Shown: positions 22,501 to 32,494 of the stretch, one piece after another
Numbering within the stretch: the first letter of the stretch is position 1
Layout of the letters: every line of letters begins with the position of its first letter
DNA from: Gracilaria gracilis
Lineage: Eukaryota > Rhodophyta > Florideophyceae > Gracilariales > Gracilariaceae
Length of the DNA: 64,000 bases
Assembly (NCBI GenBank): GCA_030374805.1
Contig: JARGSG010000094.1
Coordinates: 165,813 to 229,812 of the forward strand
Reading direction: 5' to 3'
Translations under genes and position numbers: made by a program
The notes under the pieces: model-generated
What the model saw: the letters and a program-made list of their open reading frames with translations, nothing else
What the model was told of the DNA's origin: nothing
The model's database searches: none

Positions 22501-23245
22501 CGACGAGGACCTTAAAGGCTTCATCCGGTTGAATCGTTACAACTCCAGTAGCCAAAGCGATCTGGCGCTCTTCATATAGTGCCAGTGACGGCTGCACTGT
22601 GTGTAGACCAAACTGTTTGGTGACGACTCGGACCCACACCTGGGACTCCGGTGGAAGGGGCACAGATTTGAGCACGTGCAACTTCGTTGATGCCACTGTG
22701 CCTTTGATAGGCTGATGTGCAGCCGGAAGCGGTACGCGTTTCCGCGTAGCGGCTCGCAGAGGTCTCCGGACAATCGGAATTATTGAACCGTCTTCCATTT
22801 CTATGGTACGCTTCCGAGGACGGATATTTTCCACAAACCTATCACAGAAATCACAACCCAGTATAACTGGTGCGGCTAGCGAGTCGCAAGCGACGAAATC
22901 TACCTTCACGAGGTGCCTTCCTAATCTTACCAGGAGCGAAATGTAACCAGCCGTACTAATCGGATTGTTGTTGGCATCCGAAATATCCATTGATGGACCG
23001 TAACGAACACGTTCCTGAAGAGCAGGCGGTATCAGTTTCCTGTGAATAAGGTTAGGAGCAGCGCCTGTGTCTAGGACCGACAACTGACGAACCATAAAAT
23101 GTTCTGAAAGGCCGAGGTCGGCGTAAACTTTATAGTTCCGCTTGGCCATAACCAGGATTCTATCCGGGAAACGGGGATTACGGGCCCGTATCCACGGTCG
23201 ACAAAGAACAAAAAAGTGTTCCGAATTCACGTCGGTGGCTGCCAT
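19415..23245 (-). CDS. Element 1 pol (protease, RT, RNase H, integrase)
   Basis: The 1276-codon frame shows domains in order. Aspartic protease: LDTGAAPNLIH near residue 57. RT at about 400-600: PKPDGSWRFCIDYRKLNA, LTNAPATFQR, CLVYLDDVVVFS. RNase H: DTDASANQVGCALFQ, LAVVWALSTLSPYL, VYTDHSCLRWL, QADALSRL. Integrase: zinc finger LSHYVKLGAH...CQAC, then catalytic D in FVAIDILGE, D in LLSDTGSQFTS and E in NGQVERFNRT. RT motif A reads FTTLNANLGYWQ: the catalytic Asp is replaced by Asn (codon AAT), which should abolish polymerase activity. The ATG at 23245 is in the same frame as gag, 97 bases after the gag TAA, with no other stop between, so a Gag-Pol fusion by stop-codon readthrough is conceivable. 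The last 48 residues are frameshifted. Confidence 0.95.
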   Translation of the reverse strand: MAATDVNSEHFFVLCRPWIRARNPRFPDRILVMAKRNYKVYADLGLSEHFMVRQLSVLDTGAAPNLIHRKLIPPALQERVRYGPSMDISDANNNPISTAGYISLLVRLGRHLVKVDFVACDSLAAPVILGCDFCDRFVENIRPRKRTIEMEDGSIIPIVRRPLRAATRKRVPLPAAHQPIKGTVASTKLHVLKSVPLPPESQVWVRVVTKQFGLHTVQPSLALYEERQIALATGVVTIQPDEAFKVLVANLGKTKQWLTKNQVIGTVLRHPAAVIPTKIPIGTVLGVSDPKEGEEAAEFAELRNESLEADTDDTQKNSVSDTPAPFEVKPLPPGTEQTNPVEELMKLNLEHVPESHREKLRDMLREFTPMWDGTLGTIGVTEHCIDLLPNTRPIAQHPYRAGPKAREEEKSQVEKMLRAGVIEPAQSPWASPVVLVPKPDGSWRFCIDYRKLNAVTVKDVYPIPRMDEYIDSLGSAKVFTTLNANLGYWQVPIREEDKDKTAFVCHQGLYRFRRMPFGLTNAPATFQRAVDILLARFKWTTCLVYLDDVVVFSNNMEDHLTHVREVMTVLRDAGITLNLKKCEFFTKSVKYLGHIIRPEKLSIDEVRVKSLKEAKHRRTQTELRSFLGLCNVYRRFVPNFSDIVSPLNKLLMKGRPVELEPFGDAEASAFAALIEAVTSLPVLALPKPGLPYEVDTDASANQVGCALFQVEESGKHHPIGYWSRSLNVHERNYSVSEKECLAVVWALSTLSPYLMGTHFRVYTDHSCLRWLMEITEPLGRLMRWRLRLSEFDFEVVYKKGSLNLQADALSRLGTAAEAEPTEDMEEIPCSMVGDLDEGNTEILSDDVCDDILATQTVKPDTGSFVPISPEEMIREQQMDPFCIQVRARLNGGYRIPFQENDQGYLVRTVETNPKMVVPHSLQSCVLHLSHYVKLGAHPGGRKLYLTLRWDFYWPEMAFDCYAVRRSCQACAKNDVKLRKYSKELTLFPARAPLEFVAIDILGELIKTSRGNRYLLVITDRFSKLVRTVPLKRITAAAVAQALVTHWVFVYGPSVQLLSDTGSQFTSKFFQDVCRILDIRNLFTTTYHPQANGQVERFNRTILGALRSYVADHPKTWDQFTDAITYAYNTQVHRVTGLSPFELVLSRRPPPLAIEAQPTLDTFPSPGLYRDALKKWLTKLVPAARASMDRAQLAYKRNFDSRIRKPLPNLQVGDYVFLRKEYYNPEKEAAISYRRLRMDPIRLFPCLETPSCWKLITNTNEYHAIASTGHQAHSKNW
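22362..22379 (-). repeat. Internal polypurine-like tract copy
   Basis: tcctccccctccttaggg on the plus strand, the third copy of the tract in this element. It sits in the protease-RT linker of pol and encodes Pro-Lys-Glu-Gly-Glu-Glu there. Confidence 0.6.
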
Positions 23246-23341
23246 TTTCCTTGATAGGATCGTAAGAGTCGGGGAGCGAAGCGGAGGCGCCTCGGGCGTC
23301 TTCTGCTTCGACTTGAAAGACGCCCCTCCCGTCGGGGATAC

Positions 23342-25450
23342 TTAGTTTTTCGGAGCCGGAACCGCCTGATGCGGGCGATTTCCCTCCGCGGGACCTACCT
23401 GATTCCCGTTTACCGGTTCGCGACGCTGAGCCTGAAGGTTATTCTGCGCGAAGGCAGGGTTACCATGCATGGTTCCAGGAGCTCCCTGAAGGGCCAACGA
23501 ATGCTTAGCGCCTTCATAGGATATTCTGGGGACCCGTGCCTGTTCTTCGGGCGTCAGAGACTCGAACTGAGTGACGATTTTCAACCTATCCCGTGCCGGG
23601 ACCGTGCACTGCGGTGAGATATGACCAAATTCATAACATTCGTAGCAGATCACTGCGGTTGAACCATCGGTGGGACGCGCTATAACACGACCCTGCTGGG
23701 TGGTATCCCTCCATCCTGGGCGAGTTGTTCTCATCATGCGACCTCCATAGGGTATCGGTGCTGCCAGAGCTCGGCGGTCCTGAACACACAGGGCCGGATC
23801 GCACTCCGTAGACGGCACCGTTGTTGACGGCAATTCCGAGGTGGCAACTGAAGTGCCGATAGAACTCGGATTACTACCTATGAGGTGCACATTATCCATG
23901 TCCATACTGGCTTCATTCCCATATGAAAGGGCCAGAGAAGAGTCAGAATTATTGGCAAGCAGTACCTTACGAGGCTTCGACTTGGAGGGACGCCGAGCTC
24001 GGAGCGTATCCCCTTCAGCCTGGGCGTACTGTACCAATTCCAAATGGGTTATCTTCCAATTCTCTTCCCGATACCGGGCTACCAGTGCCCGAATCGCGGG
24101 ATTTAACCCATCGACAAACATCGCGCATCTCTCCTGTGAAGGATGAACATTACCACAGCGGTGGAAAGCCTTATTCAGGCGCGTTGAATAAGCCGTTTCC
24201 GTTTCTTCCGGACGTTGCTTCAGTTCCCTAAGTGCCGAAGTAGCCTGCTGAATGGCATGACCAGTAGCGCATGAACTTAAGAGGTAATGAACCGCTTCGG
24301 GCCAACAAGTAACGCCGCCTTCTGAGGTTCTTGACGATCCAAGGATGGAATTAAACTGGTCTTCAGACTGACCTTTCAGGTAATAGGGGAGGGCAATGTA
24401 CGCCTGTCCCTCTGTCATTCCGAGAGTATCGGCTTCATGAACGAACCTAGAGAGGAAATCCAGCACCCGGATGGGGTCTTCTCCTGTAAACTCGCGATTC
24501 TTGAGTGTCACGCTGAGCTTACGGATGTGGGCCCTCACCTTTTCGGTACTTCTAGAGGTTCTCTTCCCTTCGGGCTTCTGTGACCGATAGTAACGCTACG
24601 ATAACAACTTCCGATAAAGCGGATTCGTAGGCTTCAACTCCTTAAGACCTGGACACTTAGCTCCCTTCTCACGGGTACGAATTGCACCTTGAGAGGTAAA
24701 CGTGGCCCTTGAACGGGACGATCGAGAGTGTCGACGACGACTACCTTCCGAGGCAACGGACGATGACGACGACGACGATGACGAGCTGTCCGAGCTGTCA
24801 GAGTCAGAGTCCGAGTCAGACGAATCCACGTGGTGGCGAAACTCTTTTGAGGACTTGCGATGGCTCTTCTTATCAGAGTGATGAACGAAATCTTTCGAAA
24901 CAGACTTCTCCCGTGGGGGGACTTCTACTTCTTCATCCATCCTAAAAATGGCTTCGAGGGTACCTAGACGAGCGTGAATTCGATCCGTTGTGGCACGGAA
25001 CTCTTCCATTGTGTGATGATAGGCATCCACGAAACCCTGTGGGGAACCAAAGCACTCCAGAATTGAGTTCATTTCCTGTCTCAGGAGCAGGATTTCTCCC
25101 GAGACATCTCTCATTTGAGCGTCTTTCACTTCCTCGCGAAGCGATTCGACCTCCTTTTTGAGTGCAGCTTGAGAGCTAGCTCTCACCGCACTCTGGGCCT
25201 CAAGCATGCGAACTTGAGTATCCAATTCCGATAATACTGCGTCACTTGCCGCAGCAGCGGATGAGGGTCCTTCCAGAGAAATGGAAGGGGGCCCGGCCAC
25301 TGGGGCATCAGACGTCTTCGACGGTTGTTTCCGGCTCCCGGATTTCTTCTCCTTCACCAGTAGCGGTTCAGGAACTGACCGCGCTTGCGGGGGTAAACCA
25401 GAACTGACAGAACGGGCCTTGGACGGACTTGGCCGTTTTCCGGATCCCAT
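23342..25450 (-). CDS. Element 1 gag with an in-frame amber codon
   Basis: The ATG at 25448-25450 starts MGSGKRPSPSKARS. One frame of 703 codons runs to the TAA at 23342-23344, interrupted only by a TAG at 24596-24598 after residue 284. The first part has a predicted coiled-coil-like stretch (residues 75-125: LEAQSAVRASSQAALKKEVE) and a Ser/Asp run near residue 210-235. The second part is the capsid-like region (DPIRVLDFLSRFVHEADTLG, LPYYLKGQSEDQF) and a knuckle CYECYEFGHISPQC of the C-x2-C-x4-H-x4-C type. The amber codon may be a mutation or a readthrough site; the intact frame beyond it says only that the copy is young. Confidence 0.85.
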
Positions 25451-25569
25451 TCCAGTGACAGAAATAAACCCAAGCGGGGAAACAACTTCAAAAACAACAA
25501 CAAACTTCTAGTTTCGAACTCTTATGAGTACGACGTCAATTAAACTTCCTTTTCAGGCTCTAGTCCACT

Positions 25570-25596
25570 AGACTCTTCTAAGTCGGGAGACCAGAA
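25570..25596 (-). promoter_or_regulatory. Candidate primer-binding region of element 1
   Basis: Immediately inside the 5' LTR the minus strand reads ttctggtctcccgactta. TGGT is the complement of a tRNA 3' ACCA, so priming by a tRNA ending GUCGGGAGACCA is plausible with a 3-base spacer after the LTR. The tRNA was not identified. Confidence 0.4.
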
Positions 25597-26593
25597 TGTA
25601 GAGTAAACCCCAAAGAGTGTACGTGTCCACCAGGGTGTCCGAGTCCTGCTCCCACAAAAGGGCGAACTCAGAAGTAGAGCCCTCTGCCCGTGCGCGTGCC
25701 GCGTGGCAGCCGGGTGTAAACCGGAGACGGTACTGGAATAACCTGCAGAGGTAAAGAAGAGCGTGGGCCTAGAGAGGAATAACCGGCGACGGATCAAGAA
25801 AGAACGAGTCCAGAAGTGGAGCGATCAGTGCCGTAAGACGGTCTAGTGCTCCTACGGAGAACCACACGAGCGAAGCTACGGCCCGTGCCAACGGCGGGGA
25901 CAGGGCCGATAGCGGAACGAGACACACACACACGTGTGTCCAAATATAACTCTATACAGAGGCGGAAGCGAGACCTTCACCAGGAAAACGATGAACTAAA
26001 CAAAGATCCGGTACCTCGGCGAACGACAACAAATACGACCTGATACTGGGGTAATTGGAGAAACAAGCCAGAAACTGGTAGTAAAGAACTTCCTTAGGGA
26101 CCCTGAGGGGTGATTGTACCGAGACCAGTCGTGGTTACTCTCCTTAGAGGAGTCGTGAACCTACGTAGGCAGTAGCAACCATGGCCCAGCCTTCGGGATG
26201 AAGACCACGTACTTCAAGAAGAAGATACGACTCAGGTGAGTTTTACTTAGTGGCTCCCGGGTGAGATCGCCCGAGCATATATACTATCTACTGTATCTAA
26301 AGCTGCGCACTCCCACGAGGGCTTCACACGTGGACAACCCAGTGTCAGGGTGCCACAGTATCTACCCAGCGGGTGTGACGCCAAATATATGGACAAATAT
26401 GCCACAAGGCCCTACTGTACACCTATTTCACAGGTTTTATCCCCGATTCACCTAACAAGGTACGTCGTAACAATATTTCCAATTTCACCCGAAACGGGGT
26501 CCATATTCATAGTCTGACACGTCAGGGCTCAATGGATAGAGCTCCATTATAAGAACCTTCATTGTGCCGAAATCGGATTGCTATTGCTCCACA
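25597..26593 (-). repeat. 5' LTR of element 1
   Basis: 997 bp, same ends and length as the 3' LTR at 14402-15398. On the minus strand it would carry the gag-pol promoter. Confidence 0.95.
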
Positions 26594-28012
26594 AAAATCT
26601 CGACCACATATATTCAACCTGTTTCAAAATGCTCTCATAATAAAGGGTGTTAACGGCCTGGTATAATTTACAATGGTTTTTCCATAACTTTGAAATGCCG
26701 GAGTTCTCAAATTTAATGGAAATTCTATCTTGAAAGCTATGGACATCATTTTCGCACACTTGTGAAACTACCACGTTACAAAACTGTTTGTGAGGCTATT
26801 TTAGGTGCAATGATGCCAACGAAAACAAAAACAAACCTCAGAATGGTACGACTTTAGGACTACATGTCACTGAATGTATTATAAAGGTTGAATGTTTTCT
26901 GCGTAGGCCAGTAAGTTAAATGTGTTTAAAAGCAGTTAGAATGCCTATATATCTCTTGCACACGTACGTTTGCCTCATATAATATTAAAACGTGCATTTT
27001 CTCAGTACTAGCTGATCGTCAAGAACTATAGCAACAAAAACATTAAGTACTTTTGAAGCATTATAAGTAGTTTTTAAGTTATATGTAGAAGTTTTGGGCG
27101 TTTAAACCTAAATAGTAATTCTACATGCAATCAGATGACCACTAGAGCACTTATTGCTTGGAAATGCTTCGCTTCAAATGATTATTTGGGGTAATGAAAC
27201 TAGTTTGATTGCATAATTGTAGTTGTTTTCTAATGAATCGCTGAATTATGTGCAAAGCTTTATCCAATTTTTTACATTTCTCTCACTATCTGTGCTGACC
27301 TCATATGAGGTCATTTTGACCTCATATGAGGTCAACGCGTTGGTCCGATAGACACTAGCTTGCAGCAGTCTAAGTTTGTTACTAATCATGTACGTATCTG
27401 TAAGAATTCAAGAACCGTTTTACGTAGTATTTTTTGTAAAAAAAATTAACACCAATACAATAAGATATGCTATAGGCAGAGCCAACTAAACGCATATGTT
27501 TAATACGAATAAAGGGCTACAAAATTATTAAAAAGACTGAGACAATCGAATATAGTTCATTGTTATCCATAGTCTTTTTAGAGGGCAACAGAACAAAACA
27601 AAGGTACTAAGTACAGTGTTTTTATTCTGTCCAATTAAAATTACTTTTCTGAGCCGTAGCGTAGTCTGCAGACCCGGGAGCCCGTCAATAAGAAAATTGT
27701 ACACGGTAGATTGTGGGCGCGGAGCTTAAGCTACAATTTATCTCACGCAGGCAAGCCTTGGAATTTACAATGTGCAACCTGTTAAAGTTGCAAGATTGAG
27801 TAGTCGTAGTTTACGCCACCACTTGGGCGGCAAAAACGTTAGTTGCAGTTGGGGTGAGGTTGAAGACGCAAAAGAATACAGTGAAGGCCCGAGGAGGGCG
27901 CGAAAGTAGTGAGCGTTGAAAGTAGAGCGTTGGCCGTAGAACTGGTTGAAGCGGAGCGTATGCGCTTTAGAGGAGGCGGCCTGGAGCGGCAATGCCCAGG
28001 GCGATGCTATTA
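26594..28012. other. AT-rich non-coding stretch
   Basis: No supported gene. It contains the second palindrome doublet (27296-27334). The several short ORFs show no protein-like composition. Confidence 0.5.
27296..27334. repeat. Second doublet of the 18-bp palindrome
   Basis: TGACCTCATATGAGGTCA at 27296-27313 and 27317-27334, with a 3-base spacer (ttt). It is identical in unit to the doublet at 14130-14167. Without element 1 the two doublets would lie about 0.94 kb apart. Confidence 0.9.
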
Positions 28013-28417
28013 GAGCATCTCCACCCATTCTCCAAACTCCAAACTCCAAAATTTCAGGCCTTGACATTTCACGCACTGTTGTCGTCAGCTTGTTGTGCAT
28101 CATGATTGGTGCGAGCGTGTATTCAAAAAATTATTATTTATTTAGTCTTCCGCCGACTGACTTTGGAGTCGGAGTCCAATCTCCAAAACTATGTTCCAAA
28201 TCGAGAGGTTTTGGGGCACGATTTGATCGAACTCCAATCCGAAGTTATTTTCTAAAATCTTTTTTCAAGGTAGGCTGTGGCCCAATCAGAGTTGATAATT
28301 GCGCTTACGGCTACTGTCGTACTTTCCTTTTGAGAGCCAGTCATATGGTAGCATGTGTCGTACGTGTCGTCAGCTTTTATTTGGAAATTGGAGTTTGGAG
28401 ATTGTGTGGAGATGCTC
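28013..28417. mobile_element. MITE with GAGCATCTCCAC termini
   Basis: The left end gagcatctccaccca at 28013 is matched by the inverted right end ...tgtggagatgctc ending at 28417. Further inside, ctccaaactccaaactccaaa pairs imperfectly with tttggaaattggagtttggag. Length is about 405 bp, without a transposase. Flanks are tta (28010-28012) and ttt, a possible imperfect 3-bp target duplication, in keeping with a PIF/Harbinger-type origin. The terminal motif resembles the second MITE at 51809. Confidence 0.7.
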
Positions 28418-28808
28418 TTTGAGTAGATGGAGAGGCGAGTGGTGTTAGACGGTTCATCACTCACCTGAAGTGACTAAAGCTAGCTTGTGAAAACGTGAGG
28501 ACCACATTAAAGCTAAAATTCATATTAGTAACGTAAAGGACCTAGTAGTGGTTCACGCAATCATTCAAAAGTACACAACCATATGGTTGTATGTATATAT
28601 ATACTGCTTCTGTGGGATATGATAGGCGATTTATATTCACAAACTGGTGGATACCGGGTCACTCGTTGGTCGATACCGGAAAACATCAATATCTTCCCAT
28701 CCGTAACCATAATTCACTGAGAACCAGGCGACAAAACAAGCTCTGATTTTATGTGTATTTGCTCCGACAGAATGTGAGAACCAATCACATACCAGCCTAT
28801 ATTTAAGT
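28418..28808. other. No gene seen
   Basis: A TATA-like run (gtatatatatac) lies at about 28593-28604, roughly 560 bases upstream of the next start codon. Nothing else is recognisable. Confidence 0.4.
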
Positions 28809-29003
28809 TTCTTCCAAACCTGCTCCCAAAACTTGCTTAGAAAACTTGCTTCCAAAACTTGCTTCCAAAACTTGCTTCCAAAACTTGCTTCCAAAACTTG
28901 CTTCCAAAACTTGCTTCCAAAACTTGCTTCCAAAACTTGCTTCCAAAACTTGCTTCCAAAACTTGCTTCCAAAACTTGCTTCCAAAACTTGCTTCCAAAC
29001 GCT
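28809..29003. repeat. Minisatellite, 13-bp unit
   Basis: Eleven perfect tandem copies of gcttccaaaactt span 28848-28990. Two or three degenerate units precede them and one partial copy follows. It lies 160 bp upstream of the start codon of the Cys-repeat gene. Because 13 is not a multiple of 3, all frames are open, which explains the long repetitive ORFs on both strands here. Confidence 0.95.
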
Positions 29004-29164
29004 GTTTGTCATTTTCGTGTCCCAACGATACGTGGTCAGGTGGTCTGTGTACATGAATGCCAACCTCCATCACCAGCCGCCTCAGCTTGTCGTAACTCTC
29101 CTGTTTGGCACTCGCGCCACGCTTTTTTTCACATTTGATACCACGCAAAGCCATCACAGCAGAA

Positions 29165-30409
29165 ATGAAATCCAACACAGAGTACGAAGCCATCGCCGAA
29201 TCGAACGCTCAGCCGCTCCCTCCGAACCCGGTTAGACGCTCCTCACCATGGTCATTCTCCTCGTATGGATCTCGCTTCGTTCTTCTCATTATGGCTGTAG
29301 CTGCTTTGGCGTTCGTGTCTGTTCATCGCCATGATCTATCCGAGTGGTCAAGGAATCGCGTATTCATGCCGTCGCGCTCAATTCTTCCTTTGGTACCTAA
29401 AACGCTTTCCCAAGTCTGCCAAGAACTGGACAGTGGTTTCAGCTACGGATGTTGGAACAGTGATGCGGATGACACCGACCTGTGTAAGATCTGCCGAGCA
29501 GGTCGCTTCCGTACTACTCTTCCAACCAAATACGCTATTGCTCGCACCAAACAGCCTTCTACACCTGCGAAGGTGGTTACGAATGGTATGTCTCACACGC
29601 AGATCATGAAGATACCTTCCTCTATTCGCGGAGCTCTTTCCGATATGTGCTCGCAACTGGATAACGGATTTAGCTACGGATGCTGGAACAGTGATGCTAG
29701 TGACACTGATCTTTGTAAGATTTGTAGAGCCGGTAGCTTCCGTATGCTGACGCGAAACAAGGTTGGTGTGACTTCGGAAATGCAGGTGAAAGAAGATTTA
29801 ATGAAGCTGCAATCTGTTGACGTTTCGAATACGATTCGCGGAGTTATATCCGACCTGTGCTCAGAACTGAACAATGGTTTCAGCTACGGGTGCTGGAACA
29901 GTGATGCGGATGACACCGATCTGTGCAAGATCTGCCGAGCAGGTCACTTCCGTACTACTCTTCCAACCAAATACGCTATTGCTCGCACCAAACAGGCTTC
30001 TACACCTGCGAAGGTGGTTACGAATGGTATGTCTCACACGCAGATCATGAAGATACCTTCCTCTATTCGCGGAGCTCTTTCGGATTTGTGCTCGCAACTG
30101 GATAACGGATTTAGCTACGGATGCTGGAACAGTGATGCTAGTGACACTGATCTTTGCAAGATTTGTAGAGCCGGTAGCTTCCGTATGCTGACGCGAAACA
30201 AGGTTGGCGTGACTTCGGAAATGCAGGTGAAAGAAGATTTAATGAAGCTGCAATCTGTTGACGTTTCGAATACGATTCGCGGAGTTCTATCCGACCTGTG
30301 CTCGGAACTGGACAATGGTTTCAGCTACGGGTGCTGGAACAGTGATGCGGTTGAGACCGACCTGTGTAAGATCTGCCGAGCAGGTCGCTTTCGCCTAGGT
30401 GTGGCCTAA
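29165..30409 (+). CDS. Membrane-anchored Cys-repeat protein
   Basis: 414 residues from the ATG at 29165, the first ATG of the frame; upstream codons only offer TTG. A single hydrophobic segment (FVLLIMAVAALAFVSV, about residues 37-52) preceded by basic residues suggests a type II membrane protein or uncleaved signal anchor. The outside part has five copies of a 26-28 residue motif: C, about 11 residues, then GCWNSDA-x-DTDLCKICRAG-x-FR. Spacers alternate between two kinds (A-B-A-B-A), and DNA of 441 bp is almost perfectly duplicated in tandem. Four Cys per motif suggest disulphides or metal binding. I do not recognise the family. The 13-bp minisatellite sits just upstream. Confidence 0.8.
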   Translation: MKSNTEYEAIAESNAQPLPPNPVRRSSPWSFSSYGSRFVLLIMAVAALAFVSVHRHDLSEWSRNRVFMPSRSILPLVPKTLSQVCQELDSGFSYGCWNSDADDTDLCKICRAGRFRTTLPTKYAIARTKQPSTPAKVVTNGMSHTQIMKIPSSIRGALSDMCSQLDNGFSYGCWNSDASDTDLCKICRAGSFRMLTRNKVGVTSEMQVKEDLMKLQSVDVSNTIRGVISDLCSELNNGFSYGCWNSDADDTDLCKICRAGHFRTTLPTKYAIARTKQASTPAKVVTNGMSHTQIMKIPSSIRGALSDLCSQLDNGFSYGCWNSDASDTDLCKICRAGSFRMLTRNKVGVTSEMQVKEDLMKLQSVDVSNTIRGVLSDLCSELDNGFSYGCWNSDAVETDLCKICRAGRFRLGVA

Positions 30410-32494
30410 TAATGTTGAATGTCAACGCGCAAGGGATGATAGTGTTGTGTACGATATTGAAGCGCGGCATAGAGCAGATAAGGCCGAAAACTGATTCAGT
30501 GATCCTTTTCTTTTTCTGCTGCTTCTCGCTTGCTCTCAAGGGGCGAAGGTTGAAGCATCCAAACTCGTATCTTGACGGGCACTTTTCCCGCACAAATCTA
30601 ATAAAAGAAACAAAAGAAATGCGTTTTGGTGGCCTACGTCTGAGACAAGCAATGAATGGCGGCCTCAGCCTGGCTGAGTCAGCCTGGCTGAGTCAGCCTG
30701 AGACAAGGAATGAAGCGATGGCCAAGTGGACGCGTCTCGTCGGTTGAATATCTCTTACAGCGCGGCGCTTACAGCAACTGCGTCCGCAAAATTTGTTGAG
30801 AAACAGTGGGCAACCCAAATTCAAATTAAAAATTCCAAACTTTGCAATCAGTTGTTTTATAAATGCCAATCTGGAAACAATTGAATTTTTCAAAAACATC
30901 TACAAAAACTTCGCTGGATACTTCATCCGACTCGGCCGTGCTCTCCGGAATCACAAGCTGCGCCCTCTTCACCACATGGTAGTGAGCCACGCCGTCTCGC
31001 ACCAGCTCTTTGAACGGCAACCTGTCCAAACCCGCTTTCAAAAACGGCACGCTCGAAAGCTGCGTTACGTCCAGCCCCATCTCATACGGCACATACTCAT
31101 AGAACAGCCGTTTTGTTCGGATATACAGCGTGCGCGAATTCACTGATGCTCATGCACGTTTGGGGCGACACGGGCAGACCGGCACGACGACGGAGGTACG
31201 GTACAAATGAACGTGTATGGCGGTAGAGAGTTCACATGCTGCGAAACGCACGAGAACTTGTCACTGAACGCGGAACAAAGTCGCTCAAACGGCTATCTTT
31301 GCACGGCGAGACGCAGCGTAGACTTGCCGGTGAGAATGTGTCGTTGACGCACAGCGCTGTAGTTTCCAAGATATGGATACTACTCCACAATTCCAGCACC
31401 TGGATTCAAGATGCTGCCGCATACGTCCACGGTGGGAAAGTATACGAAGCTGGGACTGTTCGTGACTTGTTGCAAATATGCGCATTGCAGGCTGCACGGT
31501 ATTCGGTAAAGTTACACTAGAGTAAGTGCATGAACGCGCTTGGCGCTTCACTGCGCTGCAGCCTGCGCGCTGCAACACGCCGCTGTGGATGCTGCCCAAC
31601 GGCCACGCCGCAGAACAGATGCTCACTCAATCACGGACATATTTCACAAAGTGTAGAACGTGCAGCCATTCTGGTTCGCGTGCTTGGTCACAAGAGAACT
31701 GTAATGCATGTATTTTTGGAAAGCCAGTCTTCATCATTTCTTCGTTTGGATGCTCTCCCTGTCTACTCGCTTTTGTTTTGCCTTGCCGTAGAAGAGGAGT
31801 TGGAACATGTTTGTATTTGTCTGTATGCTGCAAAGGTTCAAAACTGTTCGCTGATGGGGTGGCACTGATGTAAGCAGTAGAGGGAGTGCTCAAGGTAAAG
31901 CCTGGTCATTACAAACTGAAGGAGTACAATAAAAGTGAAACACCTGTTCAGTACACACTCAGGGAGTACAATCCAAGTTAAGCACACTGATGCACACGAA
32001 AGCGGTACGTGCACCGGCAAGCACGTAGGCATTGCAGACATCCCGGCGCACGTAGTTTCTTACGATTGCCGGCACGATTGTAACTGTTCCCACAGGGTGC
32101 TACCTAATCTATATAGATACCAAGATTGGGCGGTTAAAATAACTGAAGCTACATGATTGCCATGGTTTGAAATCTTGATTACAATCTGAGGCCCGTTCTT
32201 AACAGAGATAGTTACTAAAGTTACAGGCATCATTTTGTTTTCAAACGTGTGAAGTGCATTGTGCTCACTACTACTACTGTTCTCATATGGACATGGACAT
32301 GCGTTTTTGGCATGTACCCAACAATAAAATAAAATTAATATATATTTACAAAGCGAAAAATTAAAAACAAATCTGATAGAACGATTCTGCATTGTATCTT
32401 CTGCGGGGTCGCTTTTGAGCGACCCCAAAAGCGTGGACAATGGACAATTTAGATTTTTGTCCATGTCCATATGTAGAAAGGGCCTTAGATAGCG
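30410..32494. other. No supported gene
   Basis: A short direct repeat (gcctggctgagtca twice) occurs near 30667-30695. A minus-strand frame at 31143-30826 looks protein-like but lacks an ATG and has no known domain. Confidence 0.4.

Larger units (their letters stand above)
14402..26593 (-). mobile_element. Ty3/gypsy chromovirus, element 1
   Basis: Two direct repeats of exactly 997 bp bound a 12,192-bp unit. Internal order on the minus strand: primer-binding region, gag with zinc knuckle, protease, RT, RNase H, integrase, linker, chromodomain. A 637-codon ORF runs on the plus strand between the chromodomain and the 3' LTR, and a polypurine tract abuts the 3' LTR. Flanks are aaaac (14397-14401) and aaaat (26594-26598), a possible 5-bp target duplication with one mismatch. 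The LTRs differ at roughly 20-30 sites by eye, so the insertion is fairly recent. Several nonsense codons and one frameshift make this copy non-autonomous. Confidence 0.95.

Noticed and set aside
15480-25450. Reassigned stop codons (TAA/TAG read as an amino acid) to explain the in-frame stops in element 1
   Set aside because: Stops replace unrelated residues (for example Tyr in the aligned antisense proteins), and host-like genes here end normally at TAA, TAG or TGA; ordinary nonsense mutations suffice.
28848-28990. CRISPR-like array
   Set aside because: Units are contiguous 13-mers with no spacers; this is a minisatellite.
28637-29235. Repetitive ORFs on both strands over the 13-bp minisatellite
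   Set aside because: A 13-bp tandem repeat without stops opens every frame; no start, domain or composition argues for coding.
30826-31143. Minus-strand 105-residue protein-like ORF
   Set aside because: No ATG at the start, a stop just upstream, and no recognisable domain; at best a gene fragment.
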